Assembly: GCA_020047725.1 (NCBI GenBank)
Contig: JAIFNM010000247.1
Coordinates: 1 to 17,727 of the forward strand
Source of the DNA: Betaproteobacteria bacterium
Lineage (GTDB): Bacteria; Pseudomonadota; Gammaproteobacteria; Burkholderiales; Rhodocyclaceae
Reading direction: 5' to 3'
Length of the DNA: 17,727 bases
The translations under genes and the position numbers were made by a program. The notes below the pieces were generated by a model, which saw only the letters and a list, made by a program, of their open reading frames with translations, made no database searches and was not told the origin of the DNA. Numbering within the stretch: the stretch's first letter is position 1; each line of letters opens with the position of its first letter. Below, piece after piece: positions 1-7,138 of this stretch.

Positions 1-641
1 ACGGGATTGTTGTGGCTGATTGCGAAGGCAGAGTGCAATCGTTCCAAGAAAAACCCAGCCCGGCCGAGGCTAAATCGAATCTGGCGAGTACCGGCATCTA
101 TATTTTTGAGCCCGAGGTACTGGATCTGGTGCCCTCCAATGTCACGTTTGATATCGGCAGCCAATTGTTCCCGCTGATGGCCGAGAAAGGTTTGCCGTTT
201 TACGCGCAGAACCGCTTCTTCAACTGGATCGATATTGGCCGGGTGACGGATTATTGGTCCGTACTTCAACGCGTGCTACGCGGCGAAGTGGCGGAGATGA
301 CCATGCCCGGCAAGGAAATTCAGCCCGGCATCTGGGTCGGGCCCAATACCTCGATCAGTTGGGAGAGCTCGAAGATCGTCGGGCCGGTATATATCGGTTC
401 GAGCGTAAGCGTCGAGCATGGCTGTTCGATCATCGGGCCGGCCTGGATTGGTCATGGCAGCCACCTGCGCAAGGGGGCTAAGGTTATTCGCAGCGTACTG
501 TTTGAATACACCCGGATTGGCGAGGGCATGGAATTTTCGGAAATGGTCATGTCTCCGCGCTATTGCGTAGATCGCGCGGGCAAAACGACCTACATCGGCG
601 ATGATCGCTGCCAATTGCGCTGGGGTGATGCGCGTGGTTAG
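1..641 (+). CDS. Nucleotide-sugar pyrophosphorylase (mannose-1-phosphate guanylyltransferase-like), 3' part
   Basis: The reading frame is open to the left edge, so the 5' end lies outside the window. The GTG at 12 is internal, since the preceding codons (Gly-Ile-Val) continue the same beta strand. What remains is the end of a nucleotidyltransferase fold: the sugar-binding EKP motif (in VQSFQEKPSP), then STGIYIFEP and NWIDIGRVTDYW. It is followed by hexapeptide-like repeats of a left-handed beta helix (IVGPVYIGSSVSVEHG, IIGPAWIGHG). This arrangement is typical of enzymes that join a sugar-1-phosphate to NTP to make GDP-mannose, dTDP-glucose or related precursors for polysaccharide or LPS. The substrate cannot be fixed from this half. 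It converges on the lytic transglycosylase gene, with 155 bases between the two stop codons. Confidence 0.85.
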   Translation, partial: GIVVADCEGRVQSFQEKPSPAEAKSNLASTGIYIFEPEVLDLVPSNVTFDIGSQLFPLMAEKGLPFYAQNRFFNWIDIGRVTDYWSVLQRVLRGEVAEMTMPGKEIQPGIWVGPNTSISWESSKIVGPVYIGSSVSVEHGCSIIGPAWIGHGSHLRKGAKVIRSVLFEYTRIGEGMEFSEMVMSPRYCVDRAGKTTYIGDDRCQLRWGDARG

Positions 642-712
642 TGTGCGTTGTTTTCATCTAGCGTACCTGTGGTGCAAGCAGGACAGCCTTCTTGAGCATT
701 GAGGCTCTGTAA

Positions 713-784
713 GCCAATATTCATGCGGATCTCGAAGCCTACATGGCGAAGATCGCCTATCCACGGGAGTTGCAGGCTGATTAA
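713..784 (+). pseudogene. Possible remnant: 23-codon coding-like tail
   Basis: Between the convergent stops of the pyrophosphorylase and the transglycosylase there is a short frame that reads ANIHADLEAYM followed by AKIAYPRELQAD and a TAA stop. It is preceded by an in-frame TAA and has no credible start or ribosome binding site. The composition looks like the helical C-terminus of a real protein, so it may be what is left of a decayed gene, or it may be chance. A small hairpin (GGCGA/TCGCC, 745-757) lies inside it. Confidence 0.15.
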
Positions 785-796
785 AATGATAGTCAT

Positions 797-1624
797 CTAG
801 TCCAACCCGGAGAACTGAAGTACCCGCCGCACGTAGTCTTCCGTTTCGCGGAACGGAGGAACTCCGCCATAGCGATCCACATTGCCCTCTCCTGCATTGT
901 AGGCGGCAGCGACCAGCGTCAGATTTCCGTTGAAGCGGGTTTGTAGCCATTTCAGGTAGGCCAGCCCGCCTTTGATGTTCTGTTCCGCATCGAACGGTTT
1001 CTGTACGCCAAAGCGTTCCTGGGTATCGGGGATGAGTTGCATCACGCCCTGGGCGTTCTTCGGTGAAACGGCGTTGGCGTCGAGGTTCGATTCGGCAAGG
1101 GCAATCCCCAGCGCCATGCGCGCATCGACGCCGTAGTACGGTGCTCTCTTGCGGATGAGTGCGGCGAGGTTTCGCTTGTCCTTCGTCAATCCGGCAATGT
1201 AGCCGTCAAGATCAAACTTTGGTTCGGCGACGTGGCCGCGAGTGATCCGGCAAATCTCATCGATTCTTCCATTCTCGACGTGCGGGTCATGGAGCATGGC
1301 TGCTTCGCGGTGTCCGAGTCGGGCAGCCAGGGCGAGATAGGCATTGGCTAGACTCGGGTTACGTCGTTTGGACGATCCCTGCGCCAGCATGCGTCCGATG
1401 CGGAAAAACCCCTCCGAGCTGCCCATGGTCGCCGCGTCACAATAGAGTTCGGTGGCCAGATCAACGTTCTGCTTGATGCCGATACCACGTTCCGCCGCCA
1501 AACCCTGCGCCAGGGCGGCGACAACGCGTGGGGCTTCGACATACTCCTGTGCTTGCGCACTTGGCCCCGGCAGGAAAATGACTAGCGACGCGACTAGCAA
1601 CGCGGCATGAATGATTCGGCTCAT
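797..1624 (-). CDS. Soluble lytic transglycosylase with Sel1-like repeats and SLT domain
   Basis: This is a 275-residue secreted protein. Residues 1-25 form a signal peptide (hydrophobic core ALLVASLVIFLPG, likely cut after SAQA). Residues about 32-112 resemble Sel1/TPR-like helical repeats (GLAAERGIGI, LALAARLGHREAAML). Residues about 157-270 are the SLT (goose-lysozyme-like) domain with catalytic Glu178 in GIALAESNLDANAVS, then GVMQLIP (193-199) and AAAYNAGEGNV (239-249). Such enzymes cleave the MurNAc-GlcNAc bond of peptidoglycan in the periplasm and leave 1,6-anhydro ends. The ATG is 18 bases after the mgtA stop, with only a weak Shine-Dalgarno sequence, so it is probably cotranscribed with mgtA and perhaps translationally coupled. 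The Sel1-SLT order is also seen in transglycosylases that open the wall for secretion machines or conjugation, but no such genes are in view. Confidence 0.9.
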   Translation of the reverse strand: MSRIIHAALLVASLVIFLPGPSAQAQEYVEAPRVVAALAQGLAAERGIGIKQNVDLATELYCDAATMGSSEGFFRIGRMLAQGSSKRRNPSLANAYLALAARLGHREAAMLHDPHVENGRIDEICRITRGHVAEPKFDLDGYIAGLTKDKRNLAALIRKRAPYYGVDARMALGIALAESNLDANAVSPKNAQGVMQLIPDTQERFGVQKPFDAEQNIKGGLAYLKWLQTRFNGNLTLVAAAYNAGEGNVDRYGGVPPFRETEDYVRRVLQFSGLD

Positions 1625-1642
1625 GGCCCAAGTATATTGGCT

Positions 1643-4201
1643 TCAGGCCGGTTTCTGGCCGCTCTTCTTCGCAACTGCCCATCGATAAAAGCCCTGTTTG
1701 GCCAATTCAACGGCAGCGAGATAAACAATCAGCATGGCTCCGAGGATGAAATAGAACTTGACTGGCGGTGGCACAAATCCGAAATACGTGCCGATCGGCG
1801 AGAACGGCAAGAGCACTGCAATGGCGACAACCGTCAGCGACGTGACGGTCAACAGAGGATGGGCACGGCTTTTCAGAGGATTGCCACGGGTGCGGATGAT
1901 GAAAATGACCAGTACCTGCGTGCACAGCGACTCAACGAACCAGCCGGTCTGAAATAGCTTTTCGTCGGCCTGCAAGACAGTCAGCATGACGTAGAAGATG
2001 AGGAAGTCGAAAATCGAGCTGATCGGCCCGATCACCAGCATGAAATTGCGCACGAAGATCATGTCGAGCACCCGTGGAGCGTGAATATCGACCGAATCGA
2101 CCTTGTCCAGCGGGATCGGTATTTCGGAGATGTCGTAGAGAATGTTGTTGAGCAGAATCTGCGTCGGCAACATCGGCAGGAAAGGCAGGAATAGCGCTGC
2201 GCCAGCCATGCTGAACATGTTGCCGAAATTGGAACTGGTGCCCATCATGATGTACTTCATGATGTTGCCAAAGGTACGCCGTCCTTCGAGCACGCCCGCA
2301 TGCAATACGTGCAGGTCATGTTTCAGGAGAATGATGTCGGCCGCTTCCTTGGCTACATCGACGGCTGAATCAACCGATAGCCCGACGTCCGCCGAATGCA
2401 GCGATGGCGCATCGTTGATGCCGTCGCCCAGATAGCCGACCACGTGGCCGCGCGCCCTGAGCGCCAGAATCACCCTATCCTTCTGCGCCGGATTGACCCG
2501 GCAGAATAGATTCGCTGTTTCGGCCTGCGCTTGCAGCGCGTAATCATCCAGCAGCACGATTTCCTTCCCGGTCAGGACGCCAGTTACGGGGATTTTCAGC
2601 TCGGCGCAGACATGCCTGGTCACCAGATCGCTGTCGCCGGTTACGATCTTGATCGCTACGCCGACCCTTGCCAGGGCGGCCAGCGCCGAAGCAGCGCTTT
2701 CCTTGGGAGGATCGAGGAAGGCCGCGAAACCGGTGAGTACCAGCTCCGATTCATCACTCACCACGGCATGCGGATGATCCTGAGCCACCTGCCGCCAGGC
2801 AATGCCCAGCGCCCGGTAGCCTTCCTCTTCCAGCGCGTGATACTGGGCATGAATCAACGCCAGCGCTGCAGCGTCAACGGCGCGCTGATTATCGACACCT
2901 TCCGCTTCGTAGTGCGTACACAGCCCGACGATCTCGTCCGGTGAACCTTTCACTACCAGCCAGCGTTTTTCGCCGTCATCAATCAGTACGGAAACGCGGC
3001 GGCGCTCGAAGTCGAAAGGCACTTCGTCGACTTTTTTCCATTTGCCGATATCGATGTGCTGGTGATCGAGAATGGCTTCGTCGAGTGGACTCTTCAACCC
3101 GGTTTCGAAGAAGCTGTTGAAATATGCCAGTTCGAGTACCCGCTCGCTCGGCTTTCCTGACGCATCCACATGCTTTTCCAGGCGGATTTTGGCCTCGGTC
3201 AGGGTGCCGGTCTTGTCGGTACACAACACGTCCATCGAGCCCAGATCCTGAATGGCCGTCAACCGTTTGACGATCATGTGCTTCTTTGCCATGCGCATGG
3301 CACCGCGCGACAGGGTTACCGAAATCACCATCGGCAAGAGTTCCGGCGTCAACCCGACGGCAAGCGCCACGGCGAACAGAAAGGATTCAAGCCAGGGCTT
3401 GTCGAAATAGGTGTTCACCAGCAAAGCAAACATCACCATGAGGATGGTCAAGCGCATGATCAGCACACCGAAGCGGCGGGTACCGATCTCGAAGGACGTC
3501 GGCTCGGCGGGTCGGGAGATGCTGTCGGCAATTTCGCCGATGGAAGTATCCGCGCCCGTCTTCACAACCTGCATTTGGGCGCTGCCGCTGACGACCGAAG
3601 TGCCCATGAATACCGCGTTGGTTGCTTCCTGCAGTTCCGTGGCAGTTTCGGGCAGTTCGCCCGGCTTCTTTTCCACCGGATAGGGCTCGCCGGTCAGCAA
3701 GGATTGCTTTACAAAGAAATCGTTCGACTCGATCACCCGGCCATCGGCGGGAATCATGTCACCCGCTGAAAGCACGACGAGATCACCCGGCACCACGTCG
3801 GCCACCGGGATTTCTAGCGGTTTGCCATCGCGCAACACCTTGGTTTGTACGGAAACCGACTGGCGCAGTTTTTCCGCCGCCGCATTGGCGCGATGTTCCT
3901 GGACAAAATCCAGCGTCACGCTGAGCAAGACAATGCAGCTGATGATGATGAAATTGGTGACTTCTCCGGTGAATGCCGACACTGAACTGGCGACGAGAAG
4001 AATGATGACCAGGGGGTTCTTGAATCGCGTCAGATACTGGAGCACCAAGGATTTTTCCTTGCGCTCACGAAACAGGTTTGGGCCGAATTGCTCCAGCCGG
4101 CGTTTGGCTTCAACACTCGACAGGCCGGCGGCATCGGTCGCCTGCTCTGCCTGGGGCTCCGAAAGCGGCGTCAGCCACCAGCTCTGTTTTTCGTTGGACA
4201 T
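1643..4201 (-). CDS. mgtA: Magnesium-translocating P-type ATPase, MgtA type (P3B)
   Basis: An 852-residue inner-membrane pump that imports Mg2+ at the cost of ATP. Motifs, numbered from the chosen start: actuator loop LTGEPYP (169-175); P3B-type M4 motif GLTPELLPM (283-291); phosphorylation motif CTDKTGTLTE with Asp329; nucleotide-binding KGSPDE (418-423); TGDSD (521-525); hinge GDGINDAP (592-599). The C-terminal third holds further membrane helices, consistent with ten in total. The frame stays open to an ATG at 4384, but that start would overlap the divergent BON gene. The ATG at 4201 has a GGAG at good spacing, and MSNEKQSWW resembles the start of the conserved N-terminus. ATGs at 4291 and 4225 are poorer alternatives. 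From 4201 the protein is about 50 residues shorter than enterobacterial MgtA, mostly in the N-terminal tail. The lytic transglycosylase gene follows 18 bases later. The 167-base divergent gap leaves little room for an enterobacterial-type mgtL leader, and I see none. Confidence 0.93.
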   Translation of the reverse strand: MSNEKQSWWLTPLSEPQAEQATDAAGLSSVEAKRRLEQFGPNLFRERKEKSLVLQYLTRFKNPLVIILLVASSVSAFTGEVTNFIIISCIVLLSVTLDFVQEHRANAAAEKLRQSVSVQTKVLRDGKPLEIPVADVVPGDLVVLSAGDMIPADGRVIESNDFFVKQSLLTGEPYPVEKKPGELPETATELQEATNAVFMGTSVVSGSAQMQVVKTGADTSIGEIADSISRPAEPTSFEIGTRRFGVLIMRLTILMVMFALLVNTYFDKPWLESFLFAVALAVGLTPELLPMVISVTLSRGAMRMAKKHMIVKRLTAIQDLGSMDVLCTDKTGTLTEAKIRLEKHVDASGKPSERVLELAYFNSFFETGLKSPLDEAILDHQHIDIGKWKKVDEVPFDFERRRVSVLIDDGEKRWLVVKGSPDEIVGLCTHYEAEGVDNQRAVDAAALALIHAQYHALEEEGYRALGIAWRQVAQDHPHAVVSDESELVLTGFAAFLDPPKESAASALAALARVGVAIKIVTGDSDLVTRHVCAELKIPVTGVLTGKEIVLLDDYALQAQAETANLFCRVNPAQKDRVILALRARGHVVGYLGDGINDAPSLHSADVGLSVDSAVDVAKEAADIILLKHDLHVLHAGVLEGRRTFGNIMKYIMMGTSSNFGNMFSMAGAALFLPFLPMLPTQILLNNILYDISEIPIPLDKVDSVDIHAPRVLDMIFVRNFMLVIGPISSIFDFLIFYVMLTVLQADEKLFQTGWFVESLCTQVLVIFIIRTRGNPLKSRAHPLLTVTSLTVVAIAVLLPFSPIGTYFGFVPPPVKFYFILGAMLIVYLAAVELAKQGFYRWAVAKKSGQKPA

Positions 4202-4315
4202 TACGGTCTCCAGCTCTTTCGCCACCATGGGTATCGCTGCAGAGAAAGCACTTCCGCCAGCTTCGCGAAGCCTATTGTGATTTTTTAATGCCATCTGTTC
4301 GATAACGCACAGATC

Positions 4316-4329
4316 GGAATTCACATTCC
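4316..4329. promoter_or_regulatory. Small inverted repeat in the mgtA/BON divergent promoter region
   Basis: GGAAT-tcac-ATTCC is a perfect 5-bp inverted repeat with a 4-base centre. It lies about midway between the mgtA start (4201) and the BON gene start (4369), where promoters for both directions must be. It may be an operator shared by the divergent genes. The arms are short enough that chance is quite possible. Confidence 0.2.
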
Positions 4330-4368
4330 AAGCACATTGAACCTCCCTTATAAACGCGGAGAAATCAC

Positions 4369-5022
4369 ATGAAGACCGATTCACAGTTGCAACAGGATGT
4401 TCTGGCAGAACTGAAGTGGGAACCTTCGGTGAACGCCGCGGGCATTGGTGTCGAAGTAAATGATGGAATCGTGACGCTGGCCGGCCACGTCAGTAGTTAC
4501 GCAGAAAAATGGGATGCCGAACGTGCAGCACAGCGGGTGTCAGGCGTCAAAGCACTGGCTATTGAGATGGACGTCAGGCTCTTTGGTTTGGGCAAACGCG
4601 TGGATGCGGAAATCGCACTTGCGGCGCAAAACGTATTGGATTGGATGTCTGTCTTGCCGAAGGGCGCGATCAAGGTCATGGTCGAAAATGGCTGGATCAC
4701 CCTGTCTGGGGAGGTGGAATGGCAGTATCAGAAACAGGCTGCCACCGGAGCAGTACGTTATCTCATGGGCGTTACCGGGGTCAGTGACCATATCCTCATC
4801 GGGCCCAAGGCGTCATTGAGTGCCATCGAATCAGATATTGAGACCGCCTTGAAACGACGTGCAGCAAATAATGCGCCAGTAGTTTCGGTCACGATCCGTG
4901 GTGATGATGTGACCTTGACTGGCAGGGTAAGTACGTGGGCTGAACGTGACTTGGCGTGGCACTGCGCCTGGGGTGCCACGGGCGTGCGAAACGTTGTGGA
5001 CAACATCACGGTAAGCAGCTGA
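4369..5022 (+). CDS. Triple BON-domain protein (OsmY/Kbp-type)
   Basis: A 217-residue protein made almost entirely of three BON domains, at about 2-70, 76-143 and 150-217. Each has the pattern of an amphipathic helix, then a beta pair around a VxxGxVTLxG-like core: VEVNDGIVTLAGHV at 28-41, VMVENGWITLSGEV at 103-116, VTIRGDDVTLTGRV at 174-187. BON domains are associated with phospholipid or osmotic-stress binding (OsmY) and, in Kbp/YgaU, potassium sensing. There is no signal peptide, so the protein is probably cytoplasmic or exported by an unusual route. The ATG is preceded by GGAG six bases away. It is divergent from mgtA and is followed, 81 bases after its stop, by a glycine-rich membrane protein, which suggests an envelope or ion-stress unit. 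The triple-domain architecture is common among proteobacterial stress proteins. The exact ligand is unknown. Confidence 0.85.
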   Translation: MKTDSQLQQDVLAELKWEPSVNAAGIGVEVNDGIVTLAGHVSSYAEKWDAERAAQRVSGVKALAIEMDVRLFGLGKRVDAEIALAAQNVLDWMSVLPKGAIKVMVENGWITLSGEVEWQYQKQAATGAVRYLMGVTGVSDHILIGPKASLSAIESDIETALKRRAANNAPVVSVTIRGDDVTLTGRVSTWAERDLAWHCAWGATGVRNVVDNITVSS

Positions 5023-5103
5023 ACTTCTTTGAAATCCTCATCATTGAGGACATCCAAACGCCCTTCAACACGGGAACACCGACCCACAAATTCTGGAAAA
5101 ATC

Positions 5104-5616
5104 ATGGAAAAAGATAACTCACCATTCTTTGTTTTTAACACGCATGTCGAAGCCGAGGCAGCTATCCAATCGTTGGGCCGATCCGGTTTCGACGTAAAGA
5201 AGCTGTCGTTGGTCGGCAAAGGCTATCACACCGAAGAACATCCACTTGGCTTCTACACGGCAAGCGACAAGATCAAGGCTTGGGGCGGCACAGGCGCCTT
5301 CTGGGGCGGCATATGGGGTTTGTTGTTCGTCCCGGCTGTATTCTTTTTCCCCGGAGTTGGCCTCGTAGCGATGGCAGGACCGGTGGTGGCAGCACTGGTA
5401 AGCGCCCTTGAGGGTGCCGTGGTCGTGGGCGGTCTATCTGCTCTGGGCGCGGCATTAACCCAGATCGGAGTTCCCAAGGATCAGGTCATCAAATACGAAA
5501 CGGCACTCAAGGTCGACAAATACCTGCTCATGGTGCATGGCAGCAACGACGAATTGCTGAAAGCTCGTACCGTGCTGGAAAACACCGACCGCCTGCTGGC
5601 ATTCTCAGCGGCTTAG
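5104..5616 (+). CDS. Glycine-rich stress membrane protein, general stress protein 17M-like
   Basis: A 170-residue protein. The N-terminal 45 residues (FVFNTHVEAEAAIQSLGRSGFD, LSLVGKGY) match the fold seen in general stress protein 17M/YflT-like proteins, where a ferredoxin-like strand-helix unit holds a V/I-x-x-A-I-x-x-L pattern. Residues about 60-122 are a glycine-zipper-rich hydrophobic region (GGTGAFWGGIWGLLFVP, then FFFPGVGLVAMAGPVVAALV and GAVVVGGLSALGAAL), probably two or three membrane helices. The C-terminus (YETALKVDKYLLMVHGSNDEL) returns to a soluble alpha/beta pattern. The start at 5104 is chosen because GGAAA lies seven bases upstream. A longer TTG-started version from 5029 begins only seven bases after the BON stop but has composition unlike protein. 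Related proteins are stress-induced, but their biochemical role is not known. It probably belongs to one operon with its neighbours. Confidence 0.72.
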   Translation: MEKDNSPFFVFNTHVEAEAAIQSLGRSGFDVKKLSLVGKGYHTEEHPLGFYTASDKIKAWGGTGAFWGGIWGLLFVPAVFFFPGVGLVAMAGPVVAALVSALEGAVVVGGLSALGAALTQIGVPKDQVIKYETALKVDKYLLMVHGSNDELLKARTVLENTDRLLAFSAA

Positions 5617-5708
5617 CTTCTTGATTCATGCAGGCCATGTGCGCTATCGCACTGTCAGCACGAAATCAACGGTTCAGTCTATTTGCGGGAATTCAACGTG
5701 CTGACTTC

Positions 5709-5734
5709 CTTGCCTGACTGTCTGATCAGGCAGG
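5709..5734 (+). other. Hairpin between the GSP17M-like and PRC-barrel genes
   Basis: TGCCTGA (5711-5717) pairs perfectly with TCAGGCA (5726-5732) across an eight-base loop. The stem can be lengthened by a G-T and a C-G pair at its base. It lies about 50 bases upstream of the PRC-barrel start and has no downstream T run, so it may be an operator, an mRNA-processing hairpin or a weak attenuator rather than a classical terminator. Confidence 0.3.
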
Positions 5735-5785
5735 ATGCATCACAATTTTCCGTTTCCATCATCATCATTCAAAAGGAGAATCAAA

Positions 5786-6169
5786 ATGAGTCAACTGCGA
5801 GAGTTTTCAAATTCACCCATAAAAGCATCCACCATTATCGGCACCAATGTGGTCAATCCAAAAGGGGACCATCTGGGCGATGTCAAGGAAATCGTCATCG
5901 ACCCGCGTACCGGCAAGGTCGCGTATGCCGTCGTGACCTTTGGCGGATTTCTCGGTCTGGGGGAGAAACTGTTTGCCATCCCGTTCAGCGCCCTCGAATA
6001 CAACGTCACGAAAAGCGACCTGGTCGGAAGTGAGTACATTCTCCATGTTTCCAGGGAACGGCTTGAGTTAGCGCCTGGATTCGATTCGGATCACTGGCCT
6101 CTGATGTCCGACGAGAAGTGGCATCGTGACATTCACACGTATTACGAACGCATGCCGTATTGGGAGTAA
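5786..6169 (+). CDS. PRC-barrel domain protein
   Basis: A 127-residue protein with one PRC-barrel domain at about 12-92: ASTIIGTNVVNPKGDHLGDVKEI is split here as the initial strand-turn (residues 14-26) and LGDVKEIVIDPRTGKVAYAV (30-49), then FGGFLGLGEKLFAIPFSAL (52-70). PRC barrels occur in the photosynthetic reaction-centre H subunit and in the RNA-processing protein RimM, and as stand-alone stress proteins with uncharacterised binding roles. The C-terminal tail (93-127) is acidic and aromatic (HWPLMSDEKWH, YYERMPYWE). There is no signal peptide. The start is fixed by a strong AAAAGGAGAATCAAA just before the ATG; the frame runs further upstream but lacks a better start. It ends the small stress-gene series, and the gene after it has its own ribosome binding site 200 bases on. 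The family call is secure, the function is not. Confidence 0.85.
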   Translation: MSQLREFSNSPIKASTIIGTNVVNPKGDHLGDVKEIVIDPRTGKVAYAVVTFGGFLGLGEKLFAIPFSALEYNVTKSDLVGSEYILHVSRERLELAPGFDSDHWPLMSDEKWHRDIHTYYERMPYWE

Positions 6170-6198
6170 TGAGCTTTTGCCAGTCCGACTGAACGTAT

Positions 6199-6220
6199 TT
6201 CCCGATTCGTCGATTGGGAA
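6199..6220 (+). terminator. Weak hairpin after the PRC-barrel gene
   Basis: TTCCCGAT (6199-6206) can pair with ATTGGGAA (6213-6220), including one G-T pair, across the six-base loop TCGTCG. It starts 30 bases after the PRC-barrel stop, where a transcript end would be expected. No T run follows, so a factor-independent terminator is only a possibility. Confidence 0.25.
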
Positions 6221-6229
6221 TCAGCACCA

Positions 6230-6325
6230 TCAGCCAAAAGTGCTCATCCGCAGGAGGATCATCTGCTGCTGCTCCTGATTGACGTTGGCGCGGCCGGCGA
6301 TGACAAGGCCGCGCTTGTCTATCAT
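6230..6325 (-). pseudogene. Possible gene remnant, 31 coding-like codons
   Basis: On the minus strand a short open frame runs from ATG at 6325 to TGA at 6230-6232 and reads MIDKRGLVIAGRANVNQEQQ, then QMILLRMSTFG. The composition resembles a real strand-helix segment. There is no Shine-Dalgarno sequence and the frame upstream soon meets a stop. It lies against the direction of the genes on both sides. It may be the tail of a decayed gene or a chance open frame. Confidence 0.15.
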
Positions 6326-6382
6326 GAAGACATTTTTTCGGCGGCATTTCCGTGTCCAGTTTCATGTTCGGAGGTAATTAAG

Positions 6383-7030
6383 GTGAATTCGAATTCAATT
6401 GTGGTCCAGCAAGGCAGCAAACGCCCGGATCAACTCATTCTGCTGTTTCATGGTGTTGGAGCAACACCCGATTACATGGTGCCACTGGGACATCGTTTGG
6501 CAGGCGAATTTCGCCAGGCCACTGTTGTCAGTATTGCAGCCCGCTTCCCATCGGATATGTCATGGGGCCATCAATGGTTCTCGGTGCAAGACGTGACCGA
6601 GGACAACCGTCCCGAACGTGTAGCCGCAGCCATGCCCGAATTTCTGGCCGAGGTCCATGCCTGGCAGAAAAACGAGGATGCCACTGCGGCAACGACCATT
6701 CTCGTAGGGTTCTCGCAGGGAGCAATCATGGCACTTGAAGCGGCCTGCACGTTCCCTGCGCTGGCCGGTCAAGTGGTGGCGATTGCTGGTCGCTTTGCCA
6801 GACTACCCGCTAAAACAGCACCGCAGACGGCGCTGCATCTATTGCATGGCGAGCAGGATGTAGTCATTCCCTACCGATACACGGTTGAGGCAGAACATCA
6901 TCTCCTCGGTATCGGCAGCGACGTAACCGTCGATCTACTGCCTTCCATTGGCCATGAGATCGATGCTGAAATCATGAACCGGATAGTCGAACGTTTGAAA
7001 GGTCCGGCTCCGAAAAGTCTGTGGGAATAG
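6383..7030 (+). CDS. ypfH: Alpha/beta-hydrolase esterase, YpfH / phospholipase-carboxylesterase family
   Basis: A 215-residue cytosolic serine esterase. It has the oxyanion-hole strand LILLFHGVGATPDY (18-31), the nucleophile elbow LVGFSQGAIMAL (107-118, Ser111), then HGEQDVVIPY (155-164, Asp159) and the catalytic His191 in SIGHEID. Length and motifs match the small YpfH-like carboxylesterases, which hydrolyse short acyl esters. The physiological substrate is unknown. The start is GTG at 6383, preceded by GGAGG at eight bases, an unusually good ribosome binding site that decides the start. It lies 213 bases after the PRC-barrel gene, so it may be a separate transcript. It is convergent with the oxidoreductase gene, with a long inverted repeat between them. 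Confidence 0.87.
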   Translation: MNSNSIVVQQGSKRPDQLILLFHGVGATPDYMVPLGHRLAGEFRQATVVSIAARFPSDMSWGHQWFSVQDVTEDNRPERVAAAMPEFLAEVHAWQKNEDATAATTILVGFSQGAIMALEAACTFPALAGQVVAIAGRFARLPAKTAPQTALHLLHGEQDVVIPYRYTVEAEHHLLGIGSDVTVDLLPSIGHEIDAEIMNRIVERLKGPAPKSLWE

Positions 7031-7067
7031 GCTAGTTTCCTTTGTGCACCAGCGTATACATTGGTTT

Positions 7068-7120
7068 GCCGTGCTCGCTTGGATAGAGCCTGATACTGGC
7101 TCTATCCAAGCGAGCACGGC
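7068..7120. repeat. Perfect 23-bp inverted repeat (long hairpin) between convergent genes
   Basis: The arm at 7068-7090 (beginning GCCGTGCTCGC and ending ATAGAGCC) is exactly complementary to the arm at 7098-7120 (beginning GGCTCTATCC), with a seven-base loop TGATACT. It begins 38 bases after the esterase stop and 19 bases after the oxidoreductase stop on the other strand, so it is placed as a two-way transcript end. Neither side has a T run. The perfect pairing over 23 bp is longer than most terminators. It may act as a bidirectional RNA-end stabiliser, or be a small mobile palindromic repeat. Confidence 0.8.
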
Positions 7121-7138
7121 TGATTGGCGCGAGCCCCC

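Noticed and set aside
3170..3769. Long plus-strand open frame (199 codons) inside mgtA
   Set aside because: It is the antisense shadow of a clearly conserved ATPase; no ribosome binding site and no recognisable protein features.
4202..4368. Possible Mg2+-sensing leader (mgtL or M-box type) before mgtA
   Set aside because: The shared gap is only 167 bases, with no proline-rich leader peptide and no M-box-like fold that I can see.
4202..4384. Upstream extension of the mgtA frame to an ATG at 4384
   Set aside because: It would overlap the divergent BON gene by 16 bases and run through the only space for both promoters; the ATG at 4201 has a good GGAG.
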